Positions 8,714 through 18,547 of a stretch of 64,000 bases of DNA are shown here, one piece after another. The notes beneath the pieces are model-generated. The model was given only the letters and a program-made list of their open reading frames with translations. It ran no database searches and was not told where the DNA came from. The position numbers and the translations under genes were made by a program. Source of the DNA: Pseudalgibacter ostreae (GTDB lineage Bacteria > Bacteroidota > Bacteroidia > Flavobacteriales > Flavobacteriaceae); assembly GCF_042427585.1 (NCBI RefSeq), contig NZ_JBHMFC010000103.1, forward strand, positions 124,001 through 188,000. Direction: 5' to 3'. Positions within the stretch are counted from its first letter, which is position 1. Each line of letters opens with the position of its first letter.

Positions 8714-10050
8714 ACTCAACTTCTATTCTACGGTAATCCAAGAAATCTACGGGAAAACCCTTTCTTTTTTACTCCCGCTGATGACGCTAATAACGCTGAT
8801 GTTAGTGAATTTTTATAATAGTTTAAGAAAACATCTATACAAATACCCTTTTAAAATATTTAAATAAAAATAAAGCATTGACCCCAAACCATTTTCTGGG
8901 GTAATCCCTGAAATCTGTGGGAACAACTCCTTTCTTTTATTCCCGCTGATGACGCTAATAACGCTGATGTTAGTAAATTTTTATAATTGTTAAGAAAACA
9001 TCTATACGAACACCCTTTTTTAAAATTTAAATAAAAATAAAGCATTGACCCCAACTCTTTCTCTGCGGTAATCCAAGAAATCTGCGGGAACAACTCCTTT
9101 CTTTTATTCCCGCTGATGACGCTAATAACGCTGATGTTAGTGGATTTTTATAATAGTTTAAGAAAACATCTATACAAATACCTTTTTTTAAAATTTAAAT
9201 AAAATAAAGCATTGACCCCAACTCTTTTTCTGCGGTAATCCAATAAATCTGCGGGAAAAAACCTTTTTTTTACTCCCGTTGATGACGCTAATAACGCTGA
9301 TGTTAGTGGATTTATATAATAGTTTAAGAAAACATCTATACAAATACCTTTTTTTAAAATTTAAATAAAATAAAGCATTGACCCCAACTCTTTCTCTGCG
9401 GTAATCCAAGAAATCTGCGGGAACAACTCCTTTCTTTTATTCCCGCTGATGACGCTAATAACGCTGATGTTAGTGGATTTATATAATAGTTTAAGAAAAC
9501 ATCTATACAAATACCTTTTTTTAAAATTTAAATAAAATAAAGCATTGACCCCAACTCTTTTTCTGCGGTAATCCAATAAATCTGCGGGAAAAAACCTTTT
9601 TTTTACTCCCGTTGATGACGCTAATAACGCTGATGTTAGTGGATTTTTATAATAGTTTAAGAAAACATCTATACAAATACCTTTTTTTAAAATTTAAATA
9701 AAATAAAGCATTGACCCCAACTCTTTCTCTGCGGTAATCCAAGAAATCTGCGGGAACAACTCCTTTCTTTTACTCCCGCTGATGACGCTAATAACGCTGA
9801 TGTTAGTGGATTTTTATAATAGTTTAAGAAAACATCTATACAAATACCTTTTTTTAAAATTTAAATAAAATAAAGCATTGACCCCAACTCTTTTTCTGCG
9901 GTAATCCAATAAATCTGCGGGAAAAAACCTTTTTTTTTCTCCCGTTGATAACGCTGATATAAGGGGTTTTTATAATTGTTAGGAAAAAAAAGTGAATAAA
10001 CTCAACTTATTCGCTGCGATAATCTATGAAATCTGCAGAAGTAAGAGCAA
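8714..10050. repeat. Tandem array of ~167-bp units with a 333-bp higher-order period
   Basis: This 1.3-kb non-coding stretch between the convergent lptB and DUF808 genes is a tandem array. The anchor GACGCTAATAACGCTGATG recurs at 8783, 8951, 9118, 9284, 9451, 9617 and 9784. A degenerate eighth copy lies near 9945 and a ninth trace at about 10005-10045. Units are 166-168 bp. From the third unit on they alternate between type A (AAGAAATCTGCGGGAACAAC) and type B (AATAAATCTGCGGGAAAAAA), so the A-B dimer repeats exactly every 333 bp, three times. Each unit can fold GCGGGA(A) against (T)TCCCGC/T. Unit length is not a multiple of three, and long ORFs here are shadows. Confidence 0.93.
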
Positions 10051-10120
10051 CTCATTTTTGTTTTTTTGATTGTTTTAAGAAGATAACAGCGTTTTTTTAA
10101 ATGGCTTGGAAAAGCATATG

Positions 10121-10996
10121 TTACTTTTTAAACATCGATAGAGCCTTTTTTAAGCCCCCCACAACAATTAGTGCTAAAGCCCCTACCACTAAACCAACTA
10201 CAAATTCTTGCAAAATGGAGGGCAAAAACTCTAAAAAATGATGTAAAAAATCTACATTATGTACAAATATACCACCTGAAACTAGTAATAAAGCAATCGT
10301 TCCTATTATAGACAAGCTTTTTATAATAATAGGCAGTGCCCGAATTAAAAAGTTGCCTAAATACTTTGAAATGCTTTTTTCTTTCTTACTAAGACGCACC
10401 AATTTATATCCTAAATCGTCCATCCTAACTATAAGCGCTACAATGCCATACACTCCAATTGTAGCGATAATAGACACTATAGAAACAACCAGTACTTGAA
10501 ATAAAAGCGGCTGCCCTAAAACGGTTCCCAAAGCAATGATTACAATTTCTACAGACAATATAAAATCTGTAAAGATTGCCGATTTAATTTTAACCTTCTC
10601 TGCTTGCAATTGCTCCTTTTCTGAAACATTATTTTCAACAACTACCGCTTTCTTAGGGTGATGTGGTACAAAAAACTCATATACTTTTTCTGTCCCTTCA
10701 AAAGCCAAATACACACCTCCAAATATCAGAGCAACCGTAATTGCCCATGGAGCAAACGCACTTAAAACAAAAGCGATAGGTAAGATAATCAACTTATTAA
10801 GTCCAGACCCCTTGGTAATAGCCCACAAAACAGGCAACTCTCTAGACGCCACAAAACCAGTAGCTTTTTCGGCATTTACAGCTAAGTCATCCCCTAAGAT
10901 CCCTGCTGTTTTTTTGGTAGTGATTTTACTCATAACCACAACATCATCCATAATTGCTGCAATATCATCCAGTAAGGTAAAAATTCCTGAAGCCAT
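10121..10996 (-). CDS. DUF808 family inner-membrane protein
   Basis: A 291-residue multi-span membrane protein. The N-terminal LLDDIAAIMDDVVVMSKITTKKTAGILGDDLAVNAE block is characteristic of DUF808 (E. coli YedI); it is followed by about six hydrophobic segments. It starts at an ATG at 10996, 12 bp after the pssA stop on the same strand, so the two are probably co-transcribed. Function is not established for the family. Confidence 0.9.
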   Translation of the reverse strand: MASGIFTLLDDIAAIMDDVVVMSKITTKKTAGILGDDLAVNAEKATGFVASRELPVLWAITKGSGLNKLIILPIAFVLSAFAPWAITVALIFGGVYLAFEGTEKVYEFFVPHHPKKAVVVENNVSEKEQLQAEKVKIKSAIFTDFILSVEIVIIALGTVLGQPLLFQVLVVSIVSIIATIGVYGIVALIVRMDDLGYKLVRLSKKEKSISKYLGNFLIRALPIIIKSLSIIGTIALLLVSGGIFVHNVDFLHHFLEFLPSILQEFVVGLVVGALALIVVGGLKKALSMFKK

Positions 10997-11008
10997 ATTC
11001 TGTATCGT

Positions 11009-11746
11009 TTATTTTATACTGGCGTTATCTAAAGCAGATAAAATGATATAGAATAGAATAATTACCGGGATAGCTGCAAACTGCAAAATGATTAAAAGAA
11101 TCACACTCAAAATTATAAAGATATACCGTGTAGCATTGGCTTTAAAACCATAGGTTTCAAATTTTAAAGCGAATAATTTGATATTGGAATTTAAAATATA
11201 ACAACTAAAAAGCGTTACTACTATTAAAAACCATTTGTTTAAAATTATGGCATTCATAGCGTCACTATTTTGAAACTCGATAATAAGAGGTAACGAAACA
11301 ATAAGCAAGGCATTTGCAGGTGTAGGCAAGCCTTTAAAGTAACTTTGCTGATCTTCATCTATATTAAACTTAGCCAAACGGTATGCAGACGCCAGGGTTA
11401 TCAACAATCCTATTATAGGAAACAACATGATATTCAATTTAAAGCTATCCACATTCCAATCGCTTGTTACATCAGGCGCATCTGTGGTTAGTGCCAATAG
11501 TTTATACATGACAATACCCGGAACCAAACCGCTTGTTACGACGTCGGCCAAGGAATCCAATTGCAGACCTAAAGCACTTTGAACATTCAATTTTCGAGCA
11601 ACAAGACCATCAAAAAAATCAAAAAATATTCCTAAAAAAACAAAAAGCGCCGCAGAAACAAAATGACCGTTTACTGCAAAAATAGCGGCAATACTTCCAC
11701 TAAGTAAGTTTAATAAAGTAATGGCATTAGGAATGTATTTTTTCAT
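11009..11746 (-). CDS. pssA: CDP-diacylglycerol-serine O-phosphatidyltransferase
   Basis: A ~245-residue integral membrane enzyme making phosphatidylserine, the precursor of phosphatidylethanolamine. The CDP-alcohol phosphotransferase motif is intact: DGLVAR, eight residues later G, then D and D (LDSLAD), near residues 50-73. I place the start at the ATG at 11746 (MKKYIPNAITLLNLLSG); an upstream in-frame extension to 11782 adds 12 residues with no family support. About eight hydrophobic segments follow. It lies upstream of the DUF808 gene in a likely operon. Confidence 0.92.
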   Translation of the reverse strand: MKKYIPNAITLLNLLSGSIAAIFAVNGHFVSAALFVFLGIFFDFFDGLVARKLNVQSALGLQLDSLADVVTSGLVPGIVMYKLLALTTDAPDVTSDWNVDSFKLNIMLFPIIGLLITLASAYRLAKFNIDEDQQSYFKGLPTPANALLIVSLPLIIEFQNSDAMNAIILNKWFLIVVTLFSCYILNSNIKLFALKFETYGFKANATRYIFIILSVILLIILQFAAIPVIILFYIILSALDNASIK

Positions 11747-11848
11747 AGTATAACATTTGTTGTTTGTAAAAATAAGAAACAATTACCGTCTAAAACAAGT
11801 ATAAAACAATATCTATTAGAATTTGAAGTTTATAGGTTTATAAATTAT

Positions 11849-12940
11849 ATGCATCTTTGTAAAAAATTGCAGTTGAGAGTATTTTTAATACTTATTATAA
11901 TAATCATGTCTTCGCAGGTTTCTGGACAAAGCGTTAGAAAATACTCTAACGAGTTTATGAATATTGGTGTTGATGCTGCTGCATTGGGCATGAGCAGTGC
12001 CGTAACGGCCCATACCTCAAACGTAAATTCTGGGTACTGGAATCCAGCTGGCCTAACCCAACTAAAAGACAATCAATTAGCCCTTATGCACTCTAGTTAT
12101 TTTGCTAATATTGCGAATTACGACTATATCGCCTACGCCATGCCTTTAGATAGAGAAAGTGTTTTTGGCGTGTCTTTAATTCGGTTTGCAGTAGATGATA
12201 TTTTAGATACCACACAGCTTATCGATGACCAAGGCCATATAAATTACGACAGAATTAGTTTATTTTCAACAGCAGATTACGGCTTAACGTTTTCTTATGC
12301 AAGACGTTTACCTGTTCAAGGTCTTAATATGGGAGTAAATGCCAAGGTAATTCGTCGTATTATCGGCGATTTTGCATCTTCTTGGGGATTTGGGTTTGAT
12401 TTGGGGGCGCAATTTAAAAGTCGCAATAATTGGGAGTTTGGTATAATGGCTCGCGATATCACCACTACGTTTAATGCTTGGAGTATTGATAAAAAAGCAT
12501 TCTCAAAAATACAAAATGCCATTGAAGGTCAAAATCAAGCGCTACCAGAAACCACTGAAATTACCATCCCGAAATTACAATTGGGCATTTCAAAATTAAT
12601 AGATTTTAATTACGATTACACCCTTTTATCGTCTGTAAATTTGAATATGCGCTTTGCTGAAACCAATGATATTATATCGACGTCGTTTGCTAGTATTAAC
12701 CCTGCTTTAGGCTTCGAGTTTGGTTATGTAGACATGGTTTTTCTACGTGCAGGTATGGGTAATTTTCAGAATGAAACCGTATTTGATAAAACACAATTAC
12801 GTTTTCAGCCTAGTTTTGGTTTAGGTTTTAAATACTATGGCATTCAAGTTGATTATGCCTTTACCGATATTGGCGACCAAAGTGTAGCCTTATATTCCAA
12901 CGTATTTTCTTTAAAAATTGATTTTGGTAATTTTAGATAA
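11849..12940 (+). CDS. PorV/PorQ family outer-membrane protein
   Basis: A 363-residue protein with an N-terminal signal peptide (VFLILIIIIMSSQVSGQ) and a beta-barrel of the PorV/PorQ (UPF0164/FadL-like) family. Diagnostic blocks are the DAAALGMSSAVTA and SGYWNPAGL segments near residues 50-75. It ends in an aromatic-rich strand (KIDFGNFR). PorV is the shuttle of the type IX secretion system, but this family has several paralogues and I cannot say this one is PorV. The next gene follows after 6 bp in an operon. Confidence 0.85.
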   Translation: MHLCKKLQLRVFLILIIIIMSSQVSGQSVRKYSNEFMNIGVDAAALGMSSAVTAHTSNVNSGYWNPAGLTQLKDNQLALMHSSYFANIANYDYIAYAMPLDRESVFGVSLIRFAVDDILDTTQLIDDQGHINYDRISLFSTADYGLTFSYARRLPVQGLNMGVNAKVIRRIIGDFASSWGFGFDLGAQFKSRNNWEFGIMARDITTTFNAWSIDKKAFSKIQNAIEGQNQALPETTEITIPKLQLGISKLIDFNYDYTLLSSVNLNMRFAETNDIISTSFASINPALGFEFGYVDMVFLRAGMGNFQNETVFDKTQLRFQPSFGLGFKYYGIQVDYAFTDIGDQSVALYSNVFSLKIDFGNFR

Positions 12941-12946
12941 CCCATT

Positions 12947-14125
12947 ATGTTTAAAAACAGTTTTTTCGTTTTATTTTTTATTTTTATAACATTTGTATCT
13001 GCTCAAGAGCGTATGCTTTCTCCAGAAGCAGAAATAAGCGTACTTACCATTGGCCCAGGAACACTATTAAATGATGCGTTTGGCCATAGTGGCTTTAGAG
13101 TTAAGGACAAAACAAAAGGGATCGATCTAGTTTTTAATTACGGTGTTTATGATTTTGAGGCCGAAAATTTTTATTTAAAATTTGCTCAAGGAAAATTGGA
13201 CTATCTAATCGGACTAAATTATTATGAGGACTTTTTAGAAAGTTATATTGCTCAAAATCGAACGATAGAAGAACAAGATTTAAATTTATCCACTTCTGAA
13301 AAACAAGCCCTTTTCGATTATCTTTTAACCAACATGAAACCAGAGAACCAAAGATATCTCTATGATTTCTTTTATGATAATTGTGCTACAAAAATTAAAG
13401 ATGTTCTTCAAGACGTATTAAATAATACTGTTGTTTTTCATGAGCCGCAAAATTTTGAGACCAAAACTTTTAGAATCCTGATTCATGAAAACGTTAAAAG
13501 AAATACTTGGGGTGCATTTGGTATCGACCTAGCTTTGGGTTCTGTTATCGATAAGATAGCACCCCCTCAAGACCATATGTTTTTGCCTAAAAACATCCAT
13601 GCTTTTTTTGAAGAAGCGACTATAGCGGGTTCCGATAAAAAATTAGTTAAAAACAGTCGTGTTATTTTCAAGCAACTGGACACACCAGCAGCTACTAATT
13701 TCTTAACAAGTCCTTTAATGATTATGGGGGTTTTAGGATTTTTAATTGTTTTCATTACTTATAAAGATTTCAAAAACAATAAGCGATCCGTTTGGTTGGA
13801 TACTACTTTATTTACTTTTACTGGGCTTGTGGGTATTATGGTAGTATGGCTTTGGTTTGCAACAGATCATAGTGCAACCCATCAAAACTACAATTTACTT
13901 TGGGCTTTCCTACCTAACCTTTTTGTTATGGGACAATTATTTAAAGAAAAAACGAGTCCTTGGTTTATTAAATACCTTAAATTTTTAGTTATTTTGTTAT
14001 GCCTTTTAACTTTGCACTGGAGTATTGGGGTACAAGTTTTTGCAATTGGTTTGATTCCCTTTTTAATTGCACTTTTCGCTAGGTATGTTTTTTTAATACG
14101 TTATTTAGGCTGGTATAAATTATAG
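12947..14125 (+). CDS. DUF4105 (Lnb-like) membrane protein
   Basis: A 392-residue protein with a signal peptide ending SAQE, a periplasmic DUF4105 domain (about 25-230) and about five membrane segments (about 245-390). Conserved residues are visible: the AFGHSGFRV block near residue 45 and FFYDNCATKIKD near 145, which provide the candidate His and Cys. DUF4105 includes Lnb, a lipoprotein N-acyltransferase of some Gram-positive bacteria. Whether this flavobacterial member modifies lipoproteins is inference. It is co-transcribed with the PorV/PorQ-like gene and ends at a terminator. Confidence 0.82.
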   Translation: MFKNSFFVLFFIFITFVSAQERMLSPEAEISVLTIGPGTLLNDAFGHSGFRVKDKTKGIDLVFNYGVYDFEAENFYLKFAQGKLDYLIGLNYYEDFLESYIAQNRTIEEQDLNLSTSEKQALFDYLLTNMKPENQRYLYDFFYDNCATKIKDVLQDVLNNTVVFHEPQNFETKTFRILIHENVKRNTWGAFGIDLALGSVIDKIAPPQDHMFLPKNIHAFFEEATIAGSDKKLVKNSRVIFKQLDTPAATNFLTSPLMIMGVLGFLIVFITYKDFKNNKRSVWLDTTLFTFTGLVGIMVVWLWFATDHSATHQNYNLLWAFLPNLFVMGQLFKEKTSPWFIKYLKFLVILLCLLTLHWSIGVQVFAIGLIPFLIALFARYVFLIRYLGWYKL

Positions 14126-14221
14126 CAGAATATAAGCTCATTATTTTACATTCTTTAGACTTGTGTACTTTATACCTTTATTTCTAAAACCAATAGCATT
14201 GTGTTTTTTTGCATTAAGATG

Positions 14222-14257
14222 AAGACTACAAGTGATGGTTTTATCATTTGAGGTCTT
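14222..14257 (+). terminator. Terminator after the DUF4105 operon
   Basis: Two 15-nt arms (14222-14236 and 14243-14257) pair at 14 positions, counting G-U pairs, around a 6-nt loop and are followed by a short T-rich tail. The hairpin is ~100 bp after the DUF4105 stop. Confidence 0.7.
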
Positions 14258-14349
14258 TATTTCTCACAAATAAAGTTGTTAAGAAGGAATAATAAAACTC
14301 CAGTCGTTTTTTGTCGTTATTTGTCCGTTATTTGTAAAAAATATTAGAA

Positions 14350-16212
14350 TTGAACTATTTAACTGTTGAAAACATATCGAAGTCTTACGGAGAGCTTACG
14401 CTTTTTGAAGACCTTTCCTTTAGTGTGCACAAAGACCAAAAAATTGCTTTTGTTGCAAAGAACGGCACGGGAAAAACCTCTATTTTAAACATCCTATCTG
14501 GCGATGATACTGCCGACACTGGAAATGTTATTTTCCGAAAAGGCATCAAGGTCTCGTTTTTATCACAAGACCCTAAATTTGACCCAGATTTAACGGTAGA
14601 AGAAACTATTTTCGCAAGCGACAATCCCATTTTAAAGGTGATTTCGAACTACGACAAAGCCCTTTTAGACCCTGAAGATGCCGATGCTTACCAAAAAGCT
14701 TTTGAAGCCATGGAGCGTTATCAGGCTTGGGATTTTGAAACGCTTTACAAGCAAATTCTTTTTAAATTAAAATTAGAAACGCTGCACCAAAAAGTAGGAA
14801 CGCTTTCTGGAGGCCAGAAAAAACGTCTGGCATTAGCCAATGCGCTTATAAACAAACCAGACCTTCTTATTCTAGACGAGCCCACCAACCATTTGGATCT
14901 AGAAATGATTGAGTGGCTAGAGGCTTTCTTTGCTAAAGAAAACATTACCCTTTTTATGGTAACGCACGACCGCTATTTTCTAGAACGTGTATGTAACGAA
15001 ATTATTGAACTGGACGAAGGGCAACTTTATAGTTATAAAGGAAACTATTCCTACTACCTTGAAAAACGGGATGCCCGAATTGAACAAGAAGCTGTAGAAA
15101 CGGGTAAGGCCAAGCAACTCTTTAAAAAAGAATTGGATTGGATGCGCCGCCAGCCCAAAGCCCGAACCACAAAATCTAAATCTCGTATTGATGATTTTCA
15201 AGATATCAAACACCGCGCCCATCAACGCAGAAACGACCATGAGGTTCAGCTAGAACTCAATATGGAACGAATGGGAAGTAAGGTTGTAGAATTTCATAAA
15301 GTATCAAAATCATTTAAAGACAAGGTGATTTTAGATGGGTTTGACTATAATTTTATAAAAGGAGAGCGTGCCGGGATTATTGGTAAAAATGGAACGGGAA
15401 AAACCACGTTCTTAAATATTTTAACCGAAACGGCAGCAGCAGATTCTGGTAAGGTAACGGTGGGTGAAACCATTAAATTCGGATATTATACCCAAGATGG
15501 CATTAAAATAAAGCCACAGCAAAAAGTGATTGATGTTATTCGGGAATTTGGGGATTTTATACCTTTAAAAAAAGGACGGCAAATTAGCGCACAACAACTT
15601 TTAGAACGCTTTTTGTTTAGCCGCAAAAAACAATATGACTTTGTAGAAAAACTGAGTGGTGGCGAACGCAAACGTTTGTATTTATGTACCGTTTTAATTC
15701 AGAATCCCAATTTTTTAATTCTGGATGAACCCACAAACGATTTAGATATCGTAACCCTTAACGTATTGGAAAGTTTCCTTTTGGATTTTCCAGGCTGTGT
15801 GCTCGTTGTATCTCACGACCGCTATTTTATGGACAAAGTGGTCGATCATCTTTTCGTATTTAAAGGTGATGGTGTTATTGAAGATTTCCCTGGGAATTAT
15901 ACAGATTATCGGGTTTATGAAGATAGCCAAGCCGATGCTGTTCCTGTTTCCGAAGAGAAAAAGGAAAAACAATCTTGGAAAGAAAAAGAAGCCAAAAAGC
16001 TTAGTTATAATGAAGAAAAAGAGCTTAAGAATATTGAAAGCAAATTAAATTCCTTAGCTTTTGATAAAAAAGAAATGGAAACCAAGTTCAACAATCCTGA
16101 ACTATCGCAAGACGAAATTAATAAGCTTTCTGAAAAATTGCAAAAAATTATAGACGCCATTTCAGAAAAAGAAGGACGCTGGTTTGAGCTGTCTTCTAAA
16201 TTGGAAGAATAA
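14350..16212 (+). CDS. ABC-F family ATPase (Uup-like)
   Basis: A 620-residue soluble protein with two ABC ATPase domains and no membrane segment. Domain 1 has Walker A (KNGTGKTS) near residue 38 and LSGGQKKRLALA with LDEPTNHLD. A linker about 240-305 is rich in Arg/Lys (RRQPKARTTKSKSRIDDF). Domain 2 has GKNGTGKTT, LSGGERKRLYL and LDEPTNDLD, and the C-terminus is a Lys/Glu coiled coil (about 535-620). This architecture is that of Uup-type ABC-F proteins, which act on ribosomes or branched DNA. The start is the TTG at 14350, which gives the usual short N-terminus before LTVENISKSYG. Confidence 0.92.
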   Translation: MNYLTVENISKSYGELTLFEDLSFSVHKDQKIAFVAKNGTGKTSILNILSGDDTADTGNVIFRKGIKVSFLSQDPKFDPDLTVEETIFASDNPILKVISNYDKALLDPEDADAYQKAFEAMERYQAWDFETLYKQILFKLKLETLHQKVGTLSGGQKKRLALANALINKPDLLILDEPTNHLDLEMIEWLEAFFAKENITLFMVTHDRYFLERVCNEIIELDEGQLYSYKGNYSYYLEKRDARIEQEAVETGKAKQLFKKELDWMRRQPKARTTKSKSRIDDFQDIKHRAHQRRNDHEVQLELNMERMGSKVVEFHKVSKSFKDKVILDGFDYNFIKGERAGIIGKNGTGKTTFLNILTETAAADSGKVTVGETIKFGYYTQDGIKIKPQQKVIDVIREFGDFIPLKKGRQISAQQLLERFLFSRKKQYDFVEKLSGGERKRLYLCTVLIQNPNFLILDEPTNDLDIVTLNVLESFLLDFPGCVLVVSHDRYFMDKVVDHLFVFKGDGVIEDFPGNYTDYRVYEDSQADAVPVSEEKKEKQSWKEKEAKKLSYNEEKELKNIESKLNSLAFDKKEMETKFNNPELSQDEINKLSEKLQKIIDAISEKEGRWFELSSKLEE

Positions 16213-16228
16213 GGCTAAATTGCTATGT

Positions 16229-16291
16229 CACAGAGATTCATATCGCTTTTTACAGGCTTTATTATGTACTTTAACACTACAAATCTCTGTG
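16229..16291. repeat. 10-bp inverted repeat, 43-nt spacer
   Basis: CACAGAGATT (16229-16238) and its complement AATCTCTGTG (16282-16291) flank a 43-nt AT-rich segment between the ABC-F stop and the next gene. It may be a weak terminator or a small dispersed intergenic element. No T tract follows. Confidence 0.5.
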
Positions 16292-16315
16292 GTATAACTT
16301 TTATTGATTTATAAA

Positions 16316-17089
16316 ATGCTATTTCAAGTTTCACAATACATCAGGTTTTTATTAAAATCGACCAACCATCATGGGGTACACTCCCCTTTTGTTTTTAATT
16401 TGGTTACCAAATGTTTTTATGATAAAAAACATTACGAGAGCTATAAAAATATTCTAGATTATAAAAATGCGCTTCTAAAAAACAACACCAACATTAGAGT
16501 TACAGATTTAGGCGCTGGCTCACAACAGATGAAAGATGAGACCCGTAGCATATCAAACATGGCCAAACATGCTGGCACATCGTTAAAAAGGGCAAAGCTC
16601 TTATATCGCTTAGCGGTTTATTTTAAACCTAAAACCATACTCGAGCTAGGCACTTCGTTGGGTATTGCTACACATGCGCTAAGCTTAGGGAATCCAGAAT
16701 CCCAGATCTCGACTATTGAAGGCTGCCCACAGATTTCTAATTTCTCTAAAAAACATTTTGAAAAACATCAGATAAAAAATGCAGCTATTATCAATGGTGA
16801 TTTTAATGATGAAATTCAAGCCCTAACTGCAAACTCTTACGATTTTATCTTTTTTGATGGTAACCACGCTAAAGAAGCAACTTTATTTTATTTTGAAACC
16901 CTTTTGAAAACGGCACATAATGATTCCGTTTTTATATTTGATGATATCCATTGGTCTAAAAACATGACAAAAGCATGGAACACCATAAAAAAACACCCAG
17001 ATGTTAGCGTGACCATTGATACGTTTTATTGGGGAATCGTTTTTTTTAGGAAAGAACAGCGCAAAGAAGACTTTGTAATTCGGGTGTAA
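16316..17089 (+). CDS. SAM-dependent methyltransferase (class I, O-methyltransferase-like)
   Basis: A ~257-residue soluble protein. Motif I of the Rossmann fold is TILELGTSLGIATHAL near residues 106-121, with the acidic motif II STIEGCP, and DFIFFDGNHAKEA supplies motif IV. The N-terminal ~90 residues (HHGVHSPFVFNLV) are typical of a flavobacterial family annotated as class I methyltransferase. I prefer the ATG at 16316 over an in-frame TTG at 16304. Substrate unknown. Confidence 0.82.
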   Translation: MLFQVSQYIRFLLKSTNHHGVHSPFVFNLVTKCFYDKKHYESYKNILDYKNALLKNNTNIRVTDLGAGSQQMKDETRSISNMAKHAGTSLKRAKLLYRLAVYFKPKTILELGTSLGIATHALSLGNPESQISTIEGCPQISNFSKKHFEKHQIKNAAIINGDFNDEIQALTANSYDFIFFDGNHAKEATLFYFETLLKTAHNDSVFIFDDIHWSKNMTKAWNTIKKHPDVSVTIDTFYWGIVFFRKEQRKEDFVIRV

Positions 17090-17098
17090 AAAACCCGC

Positions 17099-17303
17099 TC
17101 TTCACCATGCCGACAGCGTGAAGCATGAACGACGAGGCGTCCCTTTATAATAACCTATTTATGATAATAACAAAAACTGTTTAGGTTGCTCCTATCGTCG
17201 AAATGACCAGTGAAGTTGAAAAAAGTATTACATTTCTATGTCATACAGAACGAAGAGAAGCATCTCTTTATAATGACGTGTTTATGATAATCGCACCAAA
17301 AAA
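17099..17303. repeat. Non-coding spacer with degenerate dispersed repeats
   Basis: Two related ~40-bp segments are present: one near 17138-17180 (GAGGCGTCCCTTTATAATAA then TTTATGATAAT) and one near 17252-17293 (GAAGCATCTCTTTATAATGA then GTTTATGATAAT). A stem CTTCAC/GTGAAG at ~17100-17122 precedes the first. They resemble dispersed intergenic repeats that Flavobacteriaceae carry between convergent genes, and nothing suggests coding. Confidence 0.5.
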
Positions 17304-18539
17304 CTAATCAAACCGCATAGCTTTTACCGGTGATATTTTTGTAATAATATAAGAAGGCACCAAAAGCATTACCAAACACAGCACAAGCGTCCCTATATTT
17401 AAAGCCAAAATATAGCCTAAATTGATATAAACCGGTGCTTCCGTTACATAATACACACTAGGATCTAACGGAATCAGTTTTAAAAACTTTTGCGCAAACA
17501 GTAAGCTTAAACCTATAACATTCCCCCAAAACAAACCCAGGATAATTAAATACGCAGCATTATACAGAAACAATTTACGAATGCTCCAATTATTGCTTCC
17601 TAAGGCTTTTAAAATGCCAATCATTTGCGTACGTTCCAAAATAAGCACCAATAGAGCAGTCACCATATTAATACCTGCTACCAATATCATAATGCCGATA
17701 ATACCATAAATATTATTGTCAAAAATTTTAATCCACTCAAAAACGGAGTAATATTTTTCTGTAATCGTTTGGGAGTTTAAAGTAGAAGGAGTGTTTTTAA
17801 AAATCTCCACCCCTTTTTGATCCAAATCATTATAATTATCAATAAACACTTCAAAGTTCCCCACTTGATCAGGTTTCCAACCATTAATACGCTGTAAATG
17901 CCTGATATCACCAATTAAATAAGTAGCATCAAAATCTTGATACCCCGAACTATAAATACCAACAATAGTGTAAGTAATTATATTCGGCATTTTATTGGGG
18001 TCCTCTTTAGCAAAAACCATTTGCAATTTATCCTGCAATTTAAACTTCAACCTATTGGCCAAATATTGCGAAATCAAAACCTCTTCATTCCGCGCACCCT
18101 CATAGTTTGGAACTCTACCTTCTAGTAGAAACTCCTTAAAATAGTCCCAATTATAGTCACCACCCACACCTTTTAAAACGGCGCCTTCAAAATCAGTTTC
18201 CGTTCGAATCACTCCAAATTTGGTCGCTACGGCCTGGATATGCTTAATCCCTTCTACCGTCTTAAATTCTGGATAAAATTCTTGATTGCTAGATATAGGC
18301 ACGATGCTTTCTTGCGAAGCATTGCTATCGTAATTAGTAATGGTTACGTGCCCGTTAAAGGCCACCACTTTATCTCTTATTTTTTGTTGCAGACCAATAC
18401 CTGTGGCTATAGCGATCATCATCACGACAATACCAATGGCGATAGCAGCAATTCCAATTTTTATTATTGGTGCCGATACACTACTTTTATACGCTTTACT
18501 ACCAATAATGCGTTTTGCTATAAAAAACTCGTAATTCAA
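17304..18539 (-). CDS. LolC/LolE-like ABC transporter permease
   Basis: A 411-residue inner-membrane protein with the FtsX/MacB_PCD layout: one membrane segment near residues 25-48 (IGIAAIAIGIVVMMIAIATGIG), a ~220-residue periplasmic domain, and three C-terminal segments with the cytoplasmic RTQMIGILKALGSNN loop. This matches LolC/LolE, which release lipoproteins from the inner membrane. The start is a TTG at 18539 (NYEFFIAKRIIGSKAY), consistent with the family's N-terminus. No LolD-type ATPase is adjacent. It diverges from the next gene with an 8-bp gap. Confidence 0.85.
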   Translation of the reverse strand: MNYEFFIAKRIIGSKAYKSSVSAPIIKIGIAAIAIGIVVMMIAIATGIGLQQKIRDKVVAFNGHVTITNYDSNASQESIVPISSNQEFYPEFKTVEGIKHIQAVATKFGVIRTETDFEGAVLKGVGGDYNWDYFKEFLLEGRVPNYEGARNEEVLISQYLANRLKFKLQDKLQMVFAKEDPNKMPNIITYTIVGIYSSGYQDFDATYLIGDIRHLQRINGWKPDQVGNFEVFIDNYNDLDQKGVEIFKNTPSTLNSQTITEKYYSVFEWIKIFDNNIYGIIGIMILVAGINMVTALLVLILERTQMIGILKALGSNNWSIRKLFLYNAAYLIILGLFWGNVIGLSLLFAQKFLKLIPLDPSVYYVTEAPVYINLGYILALNIGTLVLCLVMLLVPSYIITKISPVKAMRFD

Positions 18540-18547
18540 ATTTACTT

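Noticed and set aside
9188..9576. Similar minus-strand ORFs (71-77 codons) across the tandem array
   Set aside because: They recur because the DNA repeats, but the unit length is not a multiple of three, so frames shift between copies. No start context or family features are seen.
8714..10050. CRISPR array
   Set aside because: Units are ~167 bp and nearly identical throughout; there are no short repeats separated by unique spacers and no cas genes nearby.
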